A DNA stretch of 64,000 bases from contig JAAOMT010000586.1 in NCBI GenBank assembly GCA_016748015.1, positions 394,716-458,715 on the forward strand. Direction: 5' to 3'. The stretch is from Geosiphon pyriformis (lineage: Eukaryota > Glomeromycota > Glomeromycetes > Archaeosporales > Geosiphonaceae). The notes beneath the pieces were generated by a model that saw only the letters and a list, made by a program, of their open reading frames with translations, had not been told where the DNA came from and searched no databases. A program made the position numbers and the translations under genes. Positions 25,622 to 38,495 of this stretch are shown here, piece after piece. How positions within the stretch are numbered: position 1 is the stretch's first letter; the number at the start of each line of letters is the position of its first letter.

Positions 25622-27085
25622 CTAGGCACTTATATGTACTGAAACCATGTCACCTAAACCAAAAAAGAATAAACAAGATTTACAAAACCCAAAACAAATA
25701 CCAAATATGTCTGTAATATCTAACAATCTAACTATACCAGCCAAAAGCACCAAAAAAAAACCAGAGATAAAAACAGGAACAAAACCATTACATGGGATCA
25801 TGCCACTTTTCTTCATAACCACCCAGTGTTTAGCACGTACTAGCCAAACATCATCACAAAATGCAAAACAAAATTTATGCACAAAGACCACAATATTCCG
25901 AGCTACTATCTTAGAGTCTCTAAAAACAGCAACAGATTCATGATACCACTTCTTGAAAACAAAGCCCTTATACAGAGCTGTACCAACACTAACATCAGAG
26001 AAGCAAGTAAAAAGCAACTATAAAATACATAAAAAAGAGTGAGATAAGCCCGAGTGTGTCTCCCAAGTAGATGTATGAACCTCCACCAACCAAGCACAAC
26101 CAGCAGCATCAAATGGGCAAAAAAACACATAGTCCGAAACCTCAACATTACCACAGAATAGACATATTACACTGGAGTAACTCCTATTATAAAGATGTTT
26201 ATGCACAGCAACTGAAAGATGATGATGCAATACTTTCATAAAATATGTCCGAAAGCCAGTAGTCTGAGCACTAGTGAAACCAGCAGCCAAATGAAAGTCT
26301 GAATGCCACACCAAAGAAGATTTAGACCAATTAACATCAGCACACAGACTATCCACCAAGACTCGGGAACCAGAACCAATCTCTCAGTGTGCACAGTAAA
26401 CAGATTGGAAAATGTTATGAACAAAATGCCTAGAATTGTCAGACACTGTAATACCACCAGCTTTGAGAAAATGTTCATTAATTATGTAAGGAAGATGCAT
26501 ATTAGAGAATACAGCAGTTCTAGTGAAAGCATCAGCACACTCATTTTTCAAGACACCAGAATGACTTTTAATTTTAATCCAATTAACATTCAAATTTTTG
26601 CATCAAATGACATCAGCAATGTGGTAATGCTTGATCCAACACCAATTCCTGAAATCTAGATGAGTCAAAAATTCTGACTTGCACACATCCAAAACAGCCT
26701 GGCTGTCCGAAAACAAGTCAATTAAATGAGAAAGAGAAACACACTCGAGAGCCAAAGCAATGGCCTGCAACTCCACCATAGTAAAAGAAACTAATCCAGA
26801 AACCTCCACACCCAAACCCAAATCAATGTCTTCAAAAAAAGCAGCAGCACCAGCTCTTATACCAAGAGTACCCAGCCCACTCAGAAAACCATCCATAAAC
26901 AAAAAAAGACAACCAGAATCAACTCTCAACAGATGATCACACACAACTTCAAACTCATAAAACTCAAGAATGTTGAATGAACCAATGCATGACAACAGAG
27001 GATCACAAACAAAAGGCAGCCCAGAATTATTCAGATAGCAAACAGAAATGTCAAACCAATGAAGAACTGGACCCTGAGGGTCCAA
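25622..27085 (-). pseudogene. LINE ORF2: RNase H and C-terminal zinc knuckle
   Basis: RNase H shows Asp in LFLFMDGFLSG, Glu in MVELQAIALALE, Asp in LFSDSQAVLD and the late block IKSHSGVLKNECAD. Near 26150-26200 a C-terminal knuckle reads CLFCGNVEVSDYVFFC; Tyr stands where the copy at 59.9 kb has His, again a C-to-T change. The last open frame ends near 25622 and the conserved LINE 3' tail follows. Confidence 0.83.
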
Positions 27086-27579
27086 TCTTTTCTACTGCTT
27101 GAAAGTCTTCTATTTAAAAACAGAACTAGTATGACTGCAAAGCTGCTTAACAAAGGCAATTCCATAACGCTAAAGTAAAAAGACACATTTATAAAAGGTG
27201 AACTCACCAAAAACAACAGACATAGGGATTCTACTTGGAAAACAAAAAACATTAATCATGAGATCACTCAGAGAAAAGTTGCACCCCAAAAAAATCCAGA
27301 CAATACTAGCCAAAAAGTTATTCGAAAAATTGATATTAATACAAAAAAAGAAAAGCAGAGGGTGACAAGGGCACCAGCTGAGAACCTGCAAATTATGTAA
27401 TCTATGTGCAAACAAACAGCCCAAGATACTAACAGAATTGGTAAAACCAACAACAGAAGCTAACTTGCTTTCAGCTTGAATCTATTCAAAAGACTTTAAA
27501 CTATACAAAGAAGGGTGGTGAATAGCATCATTAGAAAAGTCACATGGCAAGCCAGATTTGGATTTCAAACTCTTGTGAA

Positions 27580-29295
27580 TCATAGTGTCCCATTTTGCAC
27601 ACACATTAATAGAAACAAAACTGAATTGAGTCCTATATACAATAATGGGGTAAAGAACCACACCAAATATGAGAACTGTTTGTCAGAAACAGCCTTCCTC
27701 AGCATGAGATTGGTAAAAAACCGAACATCCAGATAGGCCTTAGCCAAGCTAGGCTTTGACAAACCCTTAGTAGACAGAAAAATGCCTAAGTACTGATGAG
27801 ATTCCCCTTTCTTGGCTATCAAAATAGACAAACTGCTGATCAATAAACAGGATTCAGAGACTCTGCAATTAATAAAAATGGCTACCATTTTGTCATTATT
27901 GATCGAAATGTCATTGATCTGAAAAAATTCACTAGCAACATTGAGAATATGTTGCATAGTAGCTTGGCTGCTACCAACCCAAATAGTGTCATCGACAAAA
28001 GCACCCGCAGTAAGAAAAGAAATCAAACCAGTCCAAGATTCAGAGCAACCAGTTCTGGTCATAAAGCGAAAGTCTAATCTGTATCCACACACACTTTCTT
28101 GTTTCTTGACTTTACACAAAAGAGGATCATAAAATATGCACCAAAGAAGAGGAAAAAACACCTCTCCTTGGTCCAAACCATCATGCACTTAATATCCATT
28201 GGTCAACCCAAAATCTGTTATAACCCTGTTGACCTGACCATTATGAATGCCACCAAAAAACCGAATGAACTTGTCACACATCTTTATCCTGACTAAACTC
28301 TTCTTAAGATGCTCCCAGCCAACAGAATCATAAGCTTTCTGCATGTCTTGCAACACCAGCCACAGCTCACGGTTTTTTTTCAAAGCATTTTTAATGACTG
28401 ACCCAATAGCAAAAATAGGAGATTGTGTGGTTGTATCTTTTAGAACAGAAAAATTATTTCCTCTGAGAACATCAAACTTACTGTACACAAAAGAAATCTT
28501 GTCCAAAAAAATCTTGGAAAGGATTTTGCAAGCCATCTCAATCAAAGCAATAAGACAGGTGTTCATGAGAACACCCTTCCACTCATACGGTTTGGGGATT
28601 ATTGACATCCAAGCCTCCTTTCAAGACCCAGAAACAAATTCACAATCCAAGCAAGAGTTTAAAAGCACCAAAAGCATATCCAAAACTGACTTGTTACAAT
28701 GTTTCTATAACTTATTTAAGATACCAAAAAGACCAACCACTTTCCCATTAGGCAGATTTGAGATGACACTAGACATCTCATCAAAGTTGATTGGGCACAT
28801 TACATCAGAAAAAGCGTTATTAAAAATGTACTCCAAAGGCTGATATTGGCAATGCCATACACTAGGGACAACAGAAACCACATTGCGCTTCCTAGTCCAT
28901 CCTTCTATGACTACATCTACCTTGGTTCTAATCAGATTAGGTTCCAAAACCAATTCATTATCCATAACCAGATGATCCAAAGTCACTTTGCAAAAGAAAC
29001 ATTCCAACACACTTCTAATAGTATGATCTTTGTTCAATTCGAAACTTTACATCCTCTTATTTATTGCTAACTTAATTCTAGATTCCCTAATACATTCCAC
29101 TTCTGACATTTTAAAAGAGCAATAAGACTTCCTAACTTTGGACAAAACTGATTGTATGGCATCAAAGAAAGAACCTAACAGAAAGAGAAACTTCACCATG
29201 GAAGCATTAACTGAATCTAAACTCTTCCACTTGTCAAGCAAAGATGTAAATTTCCCAAAAAAATCCAAATGAGATGCTTTAACTAACTTTGACAC
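27580..29295 (-). pseudogene. LINE ORF2: reverse transcriptase domain
   Basis: Readable blocks are PNGKVVGLFGILNKL, LSKIFLDKI, LVLQDMQKAYDSVGWEHL, RFFGGIHNGQVNRVITDFG and the polymerase site AFVDDTIWVG (about 27970-28000), in which both Asp are present. The frame is broken by several stops and short shifts. The thumb and connection continue with SDKQFSYLVWFFTP to about 27580. Confidence 0.87.
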
Positions 29296-29499
29296 TAAGA
29301 GCTCTAGCTTGTGAAATTTGGATGACTTCTTAATAAAAACATGATCATAGTTTTTGAACTATTTCTTCTTAAAAACTGCTTTAGCAGACAGACATAACAC
29401 TTTACGGAAAGCAACCCACATTGCATTCAGGTTTGAGTGCATTCCAGCCACAAGAAAGTCGTTATGTAGCATAGCAACATTTGCCACCATATCATCCTT

Positions 29500-30281
29500 A
29501 AATTTGGCCCATTTAACACCATCTGTACTTCCAATGATCCTTATTTGCCTGTTTGTGAACAGAATTTAATTGGACATTAAGCAAACCACCCAAACCCACC
29601 AACACTGAGACAGCCTGATAATCAGTATCAAAGTATTCCTCAACACCAAACATGCCATAACCCACTACTGCATTGACTAAGTTCAAAGAAATGAGCACAT
29701 AATCAATTGTCCTGACAACACCTCAAGAATTGGACCAAGTTGGTGATTTCTCACAAGAGCTCCCACCCAAGGCATTAACCAAACCAAAATCCAGGCATTT
29801 TTTGAAACTTGCATATTTATGAGAACTGTTTTCATTAAAATCACCTCTGAGAATGATGAAAGAAGACTTATTGACAGCTTTTGCTATAAGAGAATTGATA
29901 TTGCCAGCCTGAGAAAACCTGGGCCACTGAAGAGGCACCAGCATAAAGCCCCAAAATTGACACAGAAAAATTATTTTTGAAAAGCAACTTGATAGACAGG
30001 AGCTGATCAGGCACTTCCAAAATTTTGCATACATGTCTTGCCAAAGAAAAGTTCATGACAACCACAACACCAGCACCCAGATAACTAGATTCTAAACCAG
30101 AGGTAAACATCTGCATACCATCAAATTTATTGACAATTCAGAAGCAAACTTTCTTTTTCAACTTTGACTCTGTAAAAATAGAAACTAGATTGTTTTTTTC
30201 CTTATGCCAACAAATAATATCATCCTGTTTTGCAGGATTGTTCATTCCTCTAATATTACAAGTTATGACTTTCCAGATCAT
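29500..30281 (-). pseudogene. LINE ORF2 start: apurinic-type endonuclease domain
   Basis: ORF2 probably starts at the ATG at 30281 (MIWKVITCNIRGMN), which has the usual W-N-x-R-G-like start of this nuclease fold. Later blocks include GDFNENSSHK with the Asp/Asn of the active site, TIDYVLIS, and FDTDYQAVSV, where Tyr takes the place of the catalytic His (CAT to TAT). It is broken by a TGA at a likely Trp, a shift near 29940 and a TGA near 29728. The domain nicks target DNA to prime reverse transcription. Confidence 0.8.
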
Positions 30282-30286
30282 ATCAC

Positions 30287-32079
30287 TTATTGAGAGAAAA
30301 GAGAGGTAGAAACCAAACCAGTATTGTCTATTTTAGCCAAAAGACTCATAACTGTAATCAAAAGATTGTTCAATGTTTCCTCCAATCTTGAGATAACTGT
30401 AAGATTGAAAACCACTGCTCCTACAACAGTCTCACCACCAGTGGCCACACCCAAACCCTCACTCATTACTATATCCACCCTTTGATTTTGTGATAAAAGA
30501 ATTACCAACAGCTAACATCCAAAGCTAAGCTGGGAAACCGTTGACTCAAGTGTGTTCAACCTCATAGCCAGCATGTTAACATGCTCTGTGAGACTGGTGA
30601 AACTGCACTCAAGAACAGCAAACCTATCATTCAATTCTGAAGATACCAGCAGGGTAGGCTTCATCTTTGAAGAGGAATCAGCTCTTAACAAAACATTTCG
30701 AACAGAAGGAGGAGGGAAAGAAGACTTACCAGCAATTTGTGCTCATAAAACATCACTGAAAAAAACAGAACAAGCAACTGGAGCCAAATGTTTAGCATAA
30801 ATGGCAGCCAGTCTGTTTTATTTGAGTCCGAGAAGATTTTTTGCAATAAAGCACCAGAAAAAACACTCTTTTTCTCACCAATAGGGCAAGCCAATAATAT
30901 ATGGCCCAATTTCTCACACCCAGTACACTTGGCCAAAACAAAATGAGACCAGTGCAGATTGGCCCCTTTTAGCACTAGCATGGTTTCTATGACAGCATCC
31001 AATGACTCAACAGAATCAAAACAAACAGTAGCACACCTGGCCTGGGCATAAGAAACTAGATAATGGTCAATTACACAAGTTTTCTCACCTATTGAAGCAA
31101 CATAATCCCAAATATCATGTGCATTGGTTCCCATTGGCAGAGTGTACAAAAGAGCTTTGTAAACATCACACGCATCCCATGATGCTTTGTTCACATCAGA
31201 TCTAGCAATGTGCACAGCATCCTTCCCAATCAGAATAGACCAGTGTACTGCGACCAAATCAGCATGCTTAACCTGTTCAAATTCAACCACAGCTTTCTGC
31301 CACAGCCCCACCAATTGCATTTTGATCGACTTAATAATGCCAAACTCGGATAGCGCAGCGTGCACAGCCTCAGTTGAAGTACAAATTGAAATCTTTTTCA
31401 ACACCACAGCCCAATCTGAACACCCAGATGATTTCTTGAGATTGGAGTTTACTATAATCTTTGCTTCTTCAGCCTTTTTGAAAGCCTGCACCAAACTCAA
31501 TTCAGAAGTGAACATCACTCTGATGATTCCAACAAATTTTGAGGGGGTAGAGACCCCCCCAAAACCATTGATTTTTGAAAACAACTTCCTGACCACCTGA
31601 AGCTTTTCTTGAGAAGATTTTCCAACCACTTTGTTCAAACCAATATCTAAAGTGAAGAATTTACGAACAAAGATGTTGACCAGATTTTTTAAAGATAGGA
31701 GGAGTTCTAATAGAGCATCTAAAAGAACACTATCTTCATTATTACTTAAAGAGAAATCAATTTTTCCCAAAGACTTGCCCAACATTTTCTTGGTTTTAAC
31801 TTTTGAACCAGTAGGTGTTTGATTAAGATCACCAGCAATAGCACTACCTTCACCAAAATCAAAACTGGTTTTTTCTACCAGACACTTCTTTTCCATATCA
31901 ATGCTATCAGACTCAGTAGTGTCACCAGTCTCTGAACCCCATGAGCAACTAGTCTGGACCTTAGAACCAACAATATTACCACTAGAACCATCTTCTAAAA
32001 TACCACATCTCCTCTTTTTTCTTGAAAGAACAGGCCTGAAGCCATCACTAGAACCAGAAATCTTAGCAGTCTTTTTCAT
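30287..32079 (-). pseudogene. LINE ORF1 (Gag-like, RRM-like, zinc knuckle)
   Basis: ATG at 32079. The open part to 30685 covers 464 codons. There is a polar N-terminus, an RRM-like region (SEFGIIKSIKMQLVGLWQKA ... WSILIGKDAVHIA) and a CCHC knuckle (CTGCEKLGHILLAC). Near 30830 one base appears missing; after shifting, the frame continues to about 30287 with one TGA and one TAG at likely Trp and Gln sites. Such proteins bind the element RNA. It is the intact-order relative of the ORF1-only element at 6.5-18.6 kb and of the decayed copy at 1-3.8 kb. Confidence 0.82.
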
Positions 32080-32220
32080 GACAGCAATACTACAGCCAAT
32101 GGTGATTTTGTAGTTAAGAATAAAGAGTTTGGATTTATCGTACTGAATTGTAAAAAAACTTCTTTCAAAAAAAACTTTGACTCTTTTTTGGGAATTTGAA
32201 CAAAGGAGAGAAAGAAGTTT

Positions 32221-35200
32221 TTTTTATTTAATTAAAATAACTCAAAAAAATTTTCTTTAAGATTTTGTCTAACAAAATTTTTTTGGTATATAATAAGTTT
32301 AATATTTTTCATAATAATAATTTTTTAGTATTAAAAAATATAATGATATAATTTTTTATATTTATAATCAGATTAATAATAGAAAATACTTTAAAAAAAA
32401 TTGTAAACTTTAGTTGGTTTTGTAAGATATATATAAAACATATAATTTTGTGAATTGAAAGCATTTAAAAAATAATTTAAATAGAATTAAAATATATAAC
32501 AGATTTGTTAAATTCTTTGGTAATATTTATAATAATTAAGTTAACCAAATTATGACTGATTTTGACTTAATAAATGGCTATTAAATTTATAATAAACTGA
32601 ATTAAAATGAAATTTTTTTTTTTTGATATATTTTTTATGATTTTTTTTTGTGTAAAGTTAAAAAATAAAAAAGTATATGTAGTTATAGAATTGATTTTAA
32701 GTTTATTGTTAAAACTAAATGTATTAAAATCCAAATAAACATAATAATATTTTTTATTGTTAGTGTTTTTGTTAATAATATAATTTGAGTAAATTGTAGT
32801 TAAATTGTAATTTAGTATATTTTAGATATTGCAAATTAGATTAATAATATTTTAATTAATAATAATAAAACAGTAACTATTTTTATTAATTATAGAATTA
32901 GCTTTTTTTTTAATAATTAATAATTTGTTTATTTTAATTACCAAAAAAAAAAAACTTATAAATACTTAAATATTTTTGTGTCTACAAATAAGTTGTTAAA
33001 ACTTAGTTTATTTAAAGCTTATTTAGATATTAGATTTTTTATAAATTGAGTTTTAAGAAAAGTTATAATAAACAAACAATTTTTTTATTTGGTTTTAATA
33101 GTTTTACATCTTATTATTAGTTATAAGATGCAATTCAGTTTTGTTTTAATTAGTGTTTATAATAAATAAAATACTTTGGTTTAAAAGAACTTAAAATCTA
33201 AGACTAAATTGCTTTTGAACTTTTCTAATAATATAATTTATTATTTTTTTTATATAACTTAAAGTTTTTTAAACAGATACAAATTGAATACAAATTGGTT
33301 TCTATCTTAAGTTTTTTAAATACTAGTGATATTATAAACTGGCTATTTGGTTATAAATCTTTAAATTTTTAGATATTAAGTTGGTTTTTTTGTTATTTTT
33401 TGTTTTTTGCAGTTTATTTTTGTGTTAATTCAATTAACAACTTTTTGGCTAATATGATCAAGATCTTTTATGATTATAATTTGTCTCTAAACAACACTTT
33501 GCTTTTAGTATTTTGATTTTTTAAGAGTATTTTAATGTCTTTAATTCTTGGTAATTCTGTTTTTTTTAAGATTTATTACTTAATTAAATGTTTTAATGTT
33601 GTTTTTATCAAGTAACTATATAATAAAAATAATAAAATCTTCAACTAAAAAAGTTTTTAGTATTAAAAATAACTTGATTTTTATGGTTTAGATCTTTATA
33701 TAATTTGTATTAGCAGTAATATATTTAAATATTCTAATAGATTAATAAATTTTTTTTTCTTATATAAAAGACATTTAGCTTTTAAATATGTTAAGTTTTA
33801 ATAAAATTTGTCAAGTATATAATAAGTTACTAAAGAATAATTTTTTTTGTTTTTTTATCTATATTAATAGTTCCTTAAAAAATTTGAATTTAATAAACAT
33901 AAAAGTTAATACTGTAACAATTTTTGATAATTTAAATTTTAATATTAATATTAAAATTTTTGGTTTAGTATTATCTATTTTAATTAAGTTACAGACTATT
34001 GCATTGACTTTAAAATACATTTTTTTTTGTATAATTATAATATTTTTAAACAGTTAAGTAATTTTAAAAGCTTGTTTTTTGAAGTTAGTTTTGGTATTGT
34101 TTAATTTTTGTAATTATTATTAGATAAAATATTAGTATATTATATATGTAATTAGTAAAAAGAATCTGTTTGTATTTTGGTTCAAAGTTAAAAGCCATTT
34201 TAGTGTTCTTAAAAATGATAAAATAAATGTATTGGCTAATGTTGTATTATTTTTAAATTTATTATTTTTAATTATAATTTAGAAAATTTTTTTAAAAACT
34301 AATAATATATGTGTATTTAGAAATATAAAATGTTTTATTTGTGAAAATTTTTAAATAATTTATTGTATTTATTGAGAAATCAATTGTGATATTTGGATTT
34401 TAGATTATAATTTAATTAAAAATATAGATTAAGTTAGTTTTTTATTAGTATGATATTTGAATTTTTATATAATAATTAAATATATAAGTCAAATTATTAT
34501 TGGTGTTTATTTTTATTTTATAAAAACTTTGCATTATTAGTTGTTTGTAATTATTTGTAAACATTTGTATAATAAATACTACCATAGTATTTTGTGTCTT
34601 TTTTGTAATAATATTAAATTTTTCGATTATTTATTTTTATATTTATTGAATTTTATTGTTCATGATATTTTATTGGTTTCTTAGACTACTGTATGAAAAT
34701 TTTTTCTGGTCTGTACAGATCTTTGTTTTATGTGTTTTAATTATTGTTATTATGTTTATTAAATACTGTAATATATACTGTTTTATACAAAAATTTTGTT
34801 TTTAGGACTTAATATTTAAAAATTTTCTCTGTTTTTGGAAATTTTAAAGTAATTATTAATAAAATTGTGAATTTTGTACATGATTTGGGCTTGGTACACA
34901 AAGATAATATTTGGTTTATCTATTTTAAACATTATGTATTTATAAAAAAACAAAGTTTAATTTTACTAAATAATTTAATATCTTTCTTTGTTAACGGTCT
35001 TTTAAATATATTATTAAGAGATATAATTAAATTGCTTAATATTATTAAAGCTTTAGATATTAGTTTTAGTACACATATTTTGTGTTTATTTATTTCTGGT
35101 GTTGACTATAGTATTTTTATTTATATAAAAGCTTAGTATTGTTTTGATTAGTTTAAGTAACTAATTATATATGACAAATATATAATTTATACTTAGTTTA

Positions 35201-35253
35201 AATTACCTTTTTTAATATATTATACTAGATAATATTTAGATCTTATTTATTAA
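32221..35253 (+). mobile_element. Old AT-decayed LINE, RT to 3' end
   Basis: Continuation of the element at 23.69-25.49 kb. Read through stops, it matches RT (YNKFNIFHNNNFLVLKN against YSKFDVLRGNNFSVLKD, about 32290-32340), the RT end (INKQFFYLVLIVL), RNase H (IKLQTIALTLKYIF, about 33980-34020) and the ORF2 C-terminus (34867-35136 against the last 89 codons of the younger LINE). The 3' tail to 35253 aligns without gaps over its last 40 bases with 25510-25550, all differences being G-to-A or C-to-T. About 100 bases of RT seem missing at the junction. Confidence 0.8.
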
Positions 35254-35273
35254 ATAATATAAAATATATATAT

Positions 35274-35390
35274 AATAGTTAATTATATGTAATAAATATA
35301 TAAATTATACTTAATTTAAAATAATTATATTATATTATATTAAATTAAATAATAATTAAATTATATTTATTAATACAAATATATATATAA
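35274..35390 (+). repeat. Second decayed LINE 3' end
   Basis: Directly after the first LINE end there is another stretch that follows the same 3' tail pattern (TTATATGTAATAAATATATA, then AAATTATACTTA). It is probably a very short 5'-truncated insertion. Confidence 0.5.
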
Positions 35391-36879
35391 TATAAAATTT
35401 ATAAAATAATTTATTATAGTTTTAAACATAATTAATAATTTAAATACAAATTTAATAAAAATTAATAAAAACAGTTTTATAAATTAAAACCAAATAATTT
35501 AATATTTAATATTTATAATAATAATATTATTATTAAAAATTTTTGAAAATTCAAAAATAATAATAACACATTTTTATTATTTGTTAAATTTAAATAATTA
35601 AAAATTAAAATATATATTAATTAAATATTAAAAAAATATTATATGCTATAAAACAATAATAATAAAAACAAAAACAAACCAAATTTTGTAATTTTAAAAA
35701 AATTAATAAGTTTAATTTTATTAATATTTAAAAATTTATATAAATAAGCTTAATATTAATAAAATTTATATAATAACTAAAAAATAGTTTTTATATAAAC
35801 AAATTTAATTTTAAAAAATACATTAAACATTAAAATAAAAACTATTTATTTTAAAAGTTTTAATAATTAATAATTATTTTTTAAATATTATTAAAATTAA
35901 TAATACTTTTTTAAAAAATTGATTTTGTTTTGTAGTTTAATTCATAACAAAATTTTTAATTGGTAAACTTTTTATTAATAAAAAAATTAAACTTAAAGAA
36001 TTTTGTATTATATTGGTTTAATATTATTGTTAAATATTTTGATAAAAATAATACACATAAGATTTGACTTATTTTTAATTATATTTTAAATTATTAAAAT
36101 ATTTTTAAGTTAAATAGTTTTTTAGTATTATAAAATTACTGGTTAAAACCAATTTAAAAGAAATTATTATTTACATAAATAGATTATTAAAGAAGCTAAA
36201 TTCAAAAAATATTACTTATAATGTTTTGGTTTTTTTAATAATTTGAATTTAAAATTCATATTTTTTGTTTTGTTTTTTTAACTTTAATTAAATTATAGAC
36301 AATTGTTTTGGATTTTGAATATATATTTTTAAATAACAGTGTAATTATTAACTTTAATAACCAAATAATTTTTAATATATATATATTACAAAAACTTTTT
36401 TATTTTGTTTAATTATCATAATTAATATTAAATTAAAAAAGTTTTTAAATTATGCTAAATAGTATAATTTTATTTTTGTTATCTGTTTTGTGTATTTTGT
36501 TAATATATAAATTAGATAATAACTTATATATTGTTTTGTACAAAAATTTTATATTTAAAAACTAATTAATAAAATTGGTTTCAATTTTTTTTTATTAAAA
36601 TAAGTTTTGTTAAGTTAATTAAATTTGTGAAAAAATTAGTATTGTATTATAAAAATCAAGTTTAATTATATAAATTTAAATACAAAACAGCTATTAACAA
36701 ATCAATTTTTATAATTTGTATAAACTGTTATGTAGATTTTTTGATAGAATTTTTTGTTTACTTAACATTAATAATATTATTGTTATTAATTTTAAATGTT
36801 GATATTTGTATTTATTTTTTCAGATTTAAGTAATTTAATTAATATTATTATAAATCTATAATATAATCTAAACTGGTAT

Positions 36880-37515
36880 TATAAGTGATTATTTGGGATA
36901 TTAGAACAAATAATAAACCTATAACTTATTATTTAATAGGTATTAATAATGGTGATTTCTGAAAATTTTGAAGTCTGAAAGTTTTTGGTTGAATTTTTTG
37001 TATAATAAACAGAAATTTAATTAATGATTTTTTTTATGAATTTTTTTTTTAACATAATAGCCAGTTTATTTTAGTAGTTGTATTTTTTTTGGTAAGCTAT
37101 TCTTAAATTTCTACCTTTGTTCCCAGGTTTTTTACTAGGCTATTTTTAATGTCAATTACTTAGTACTTAAATTTTTTAATTAATTAGTAAACAACAAAAA
37201 AATAAAACAAAAAAAAACAAAAAAAAATTAGTATCTTATTAATAGTCATAATTAAGAACTATTGGTTTAATATAGTTAAGTATTAGATTCTATTAACATA
37301 AAGTGTTAATAATATAGAAATAATTAATAATTTTTAATTAATTTGATGATAACATGGGTTTGAATAATAATGAATGTTTTATTAATATTAATATAATTTC
37401 ATTTCAAGTTATAAAAAACTATTTTTTAAAAGAAAAAGTATTATTGTTTTGAACTAATCTTTAACTACTGTTTTCTATTTAAATCTGTTTTTTTTACTTC
37501 TAAACTCTTGTTATA
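36880..37515 (+). repeat. Dispersed LTR-like repeat, older copy
   Basis: Aligns in order with 62610-63333. Shared blocks include GGTAAGCTAT, TTTTACTAGGCTAT (CCAGGCTATC in the other copy), TGTCAATTACTTAGT, TTAGTATCTTATTAATAGTC, AAGTGTTAATAA and AACATGGGTTTGAA. The copy here is richer in A and T. It has no coding frame. It may be a solo LTR of an element not otherwise present. Confidence 0.65.
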
Positions 37516-37675
37516 TATATATAATTCTTGTTATACAAGATTTTATACATTTTTGAGTAATATGTTCTAATTTTCTAATAATGTATTTACTTATTAAGTA
37601 CTATTTTCTTATTGGCTTATTTTTATTATTTGTTTTTTCTATTTTTTTTTTGTACTCTTTTTTTATGAATAATAT

Positions 37676-37800
37676 TGGTTTAAGTAACTGGTTATATATA
37701 GTAAATATATAAATTATATTTAGTTATAAATACTTAATTTATTTATATATACTAAATAATAATTAAATTATACTTAAATAAAATAAATAATAATAATAAT
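37676..37800 (+). repeat. Third decayed LINE 3' end
   Basis: The sequence TTTAAGTAACTGGTTATATA and the following TATAAATTATATTTAG, then ACTAAATAATAATTAAATTA, follow the LINE 3' tail seen at 35140-35253. Confidence 0.5.
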
Positions 37801-38495
37801 AATTAATTTAATTTAATCTATAAATTATTTAGATATATATATTTAAATACAGTTAAATCATATTTATAAATACATAATATATATTAAATAATTATTAATA
37901 AAAATTATAAATTAATATTTTAATAAATAAATAAGTAAATTTGATAATTAAAACATATTATTAAAATTAAACAATATATAAATTTATTACAATTTAACAA
38001 ATATTCAAACAACAAATTATAATTAAAAAAGTAGAAATTTTAAAAATAATAATAAAAAATCCAAAATGTAAATTAATTAGAAAATATTAATTTAATAAAA
38101 TACATAAAAAATTTTTAAAACCAAAATTTTAAAATAAATTAAAAAATCATATTTTAGACTAATATATCTTTAAAAACCCAAACAATATTCTACCAAGTTT
38201 CGTGACTTACTGGGGTCACAGTAATATAAATTGAAGAAATCATAAATTAAATTTGACTGGTAGCCCTCTAGTTGATTAGGCCAAAACTTTATAACGTGCC
38301 GGAATATTTAATATAGAGCGAAGGGTACAATGAATAATACGTCGCCTACTAGTCACTATGAAAAGGTTTCTTATAGCTTCATATAAAAATGGGACTCTAA
38401 ATGAAAACTATTTTATAAAAATTTTTCATTTTTAGAACAAAGCCAATAAAACTTGGTACTTGACTGATCCAAGACTACGGGAAGAATTTTTTTTT

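Larger units (their letters stand above)
25490..32220 (-). mobile_element. Full-length LINE with ORF1, endonuclease, RT and RNase H
   Basis: A 6.7-kb non-LTR retrotransposon on the minus strand. Order 5' to 3': ORF1 with zinc knuckle, apurinic-type endonuclease, reverse transcriptase, RNase H, C-terminal CCHC, and a 3' tail ending in T10 on the plus strand (25490-25499), the poly-A. The presence of an RNase H domain and ORF1 fits the I/Tad-like group of LINEs. It interrupts the old plus-strand LINE within RT. Stops and a few frameshifts break both ORFs, but most motifs are readable. The 5' limit is set by where the old LINE becomes recognisable again and may be off by tens of bases. Confidence 0.9.
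35254..38495. other. AT desert before the gene island
   Basis: AT-rich, without genes. It holds two further LINE 3' ends and the LTR-like repeat annotated separately. From about 38190 CpG and normal composition return; 38190-38495 is the likely promoter and 5' leader of the PWWP gene. Confidence 0.6.

Noticed and set aside
25622-25943. Plus-strand Lys/Thr/Pro-rich frame as a host gene
   Set aside because: It is antisense to the end of the LINE ORF2, which is supported by the matching decayed copy at 34867-35136.
31187-31600. 137-codon plus-strand frame
   Set aside because: Antisense to the LINE ORF1, whose RRM-like region explains this DNA.
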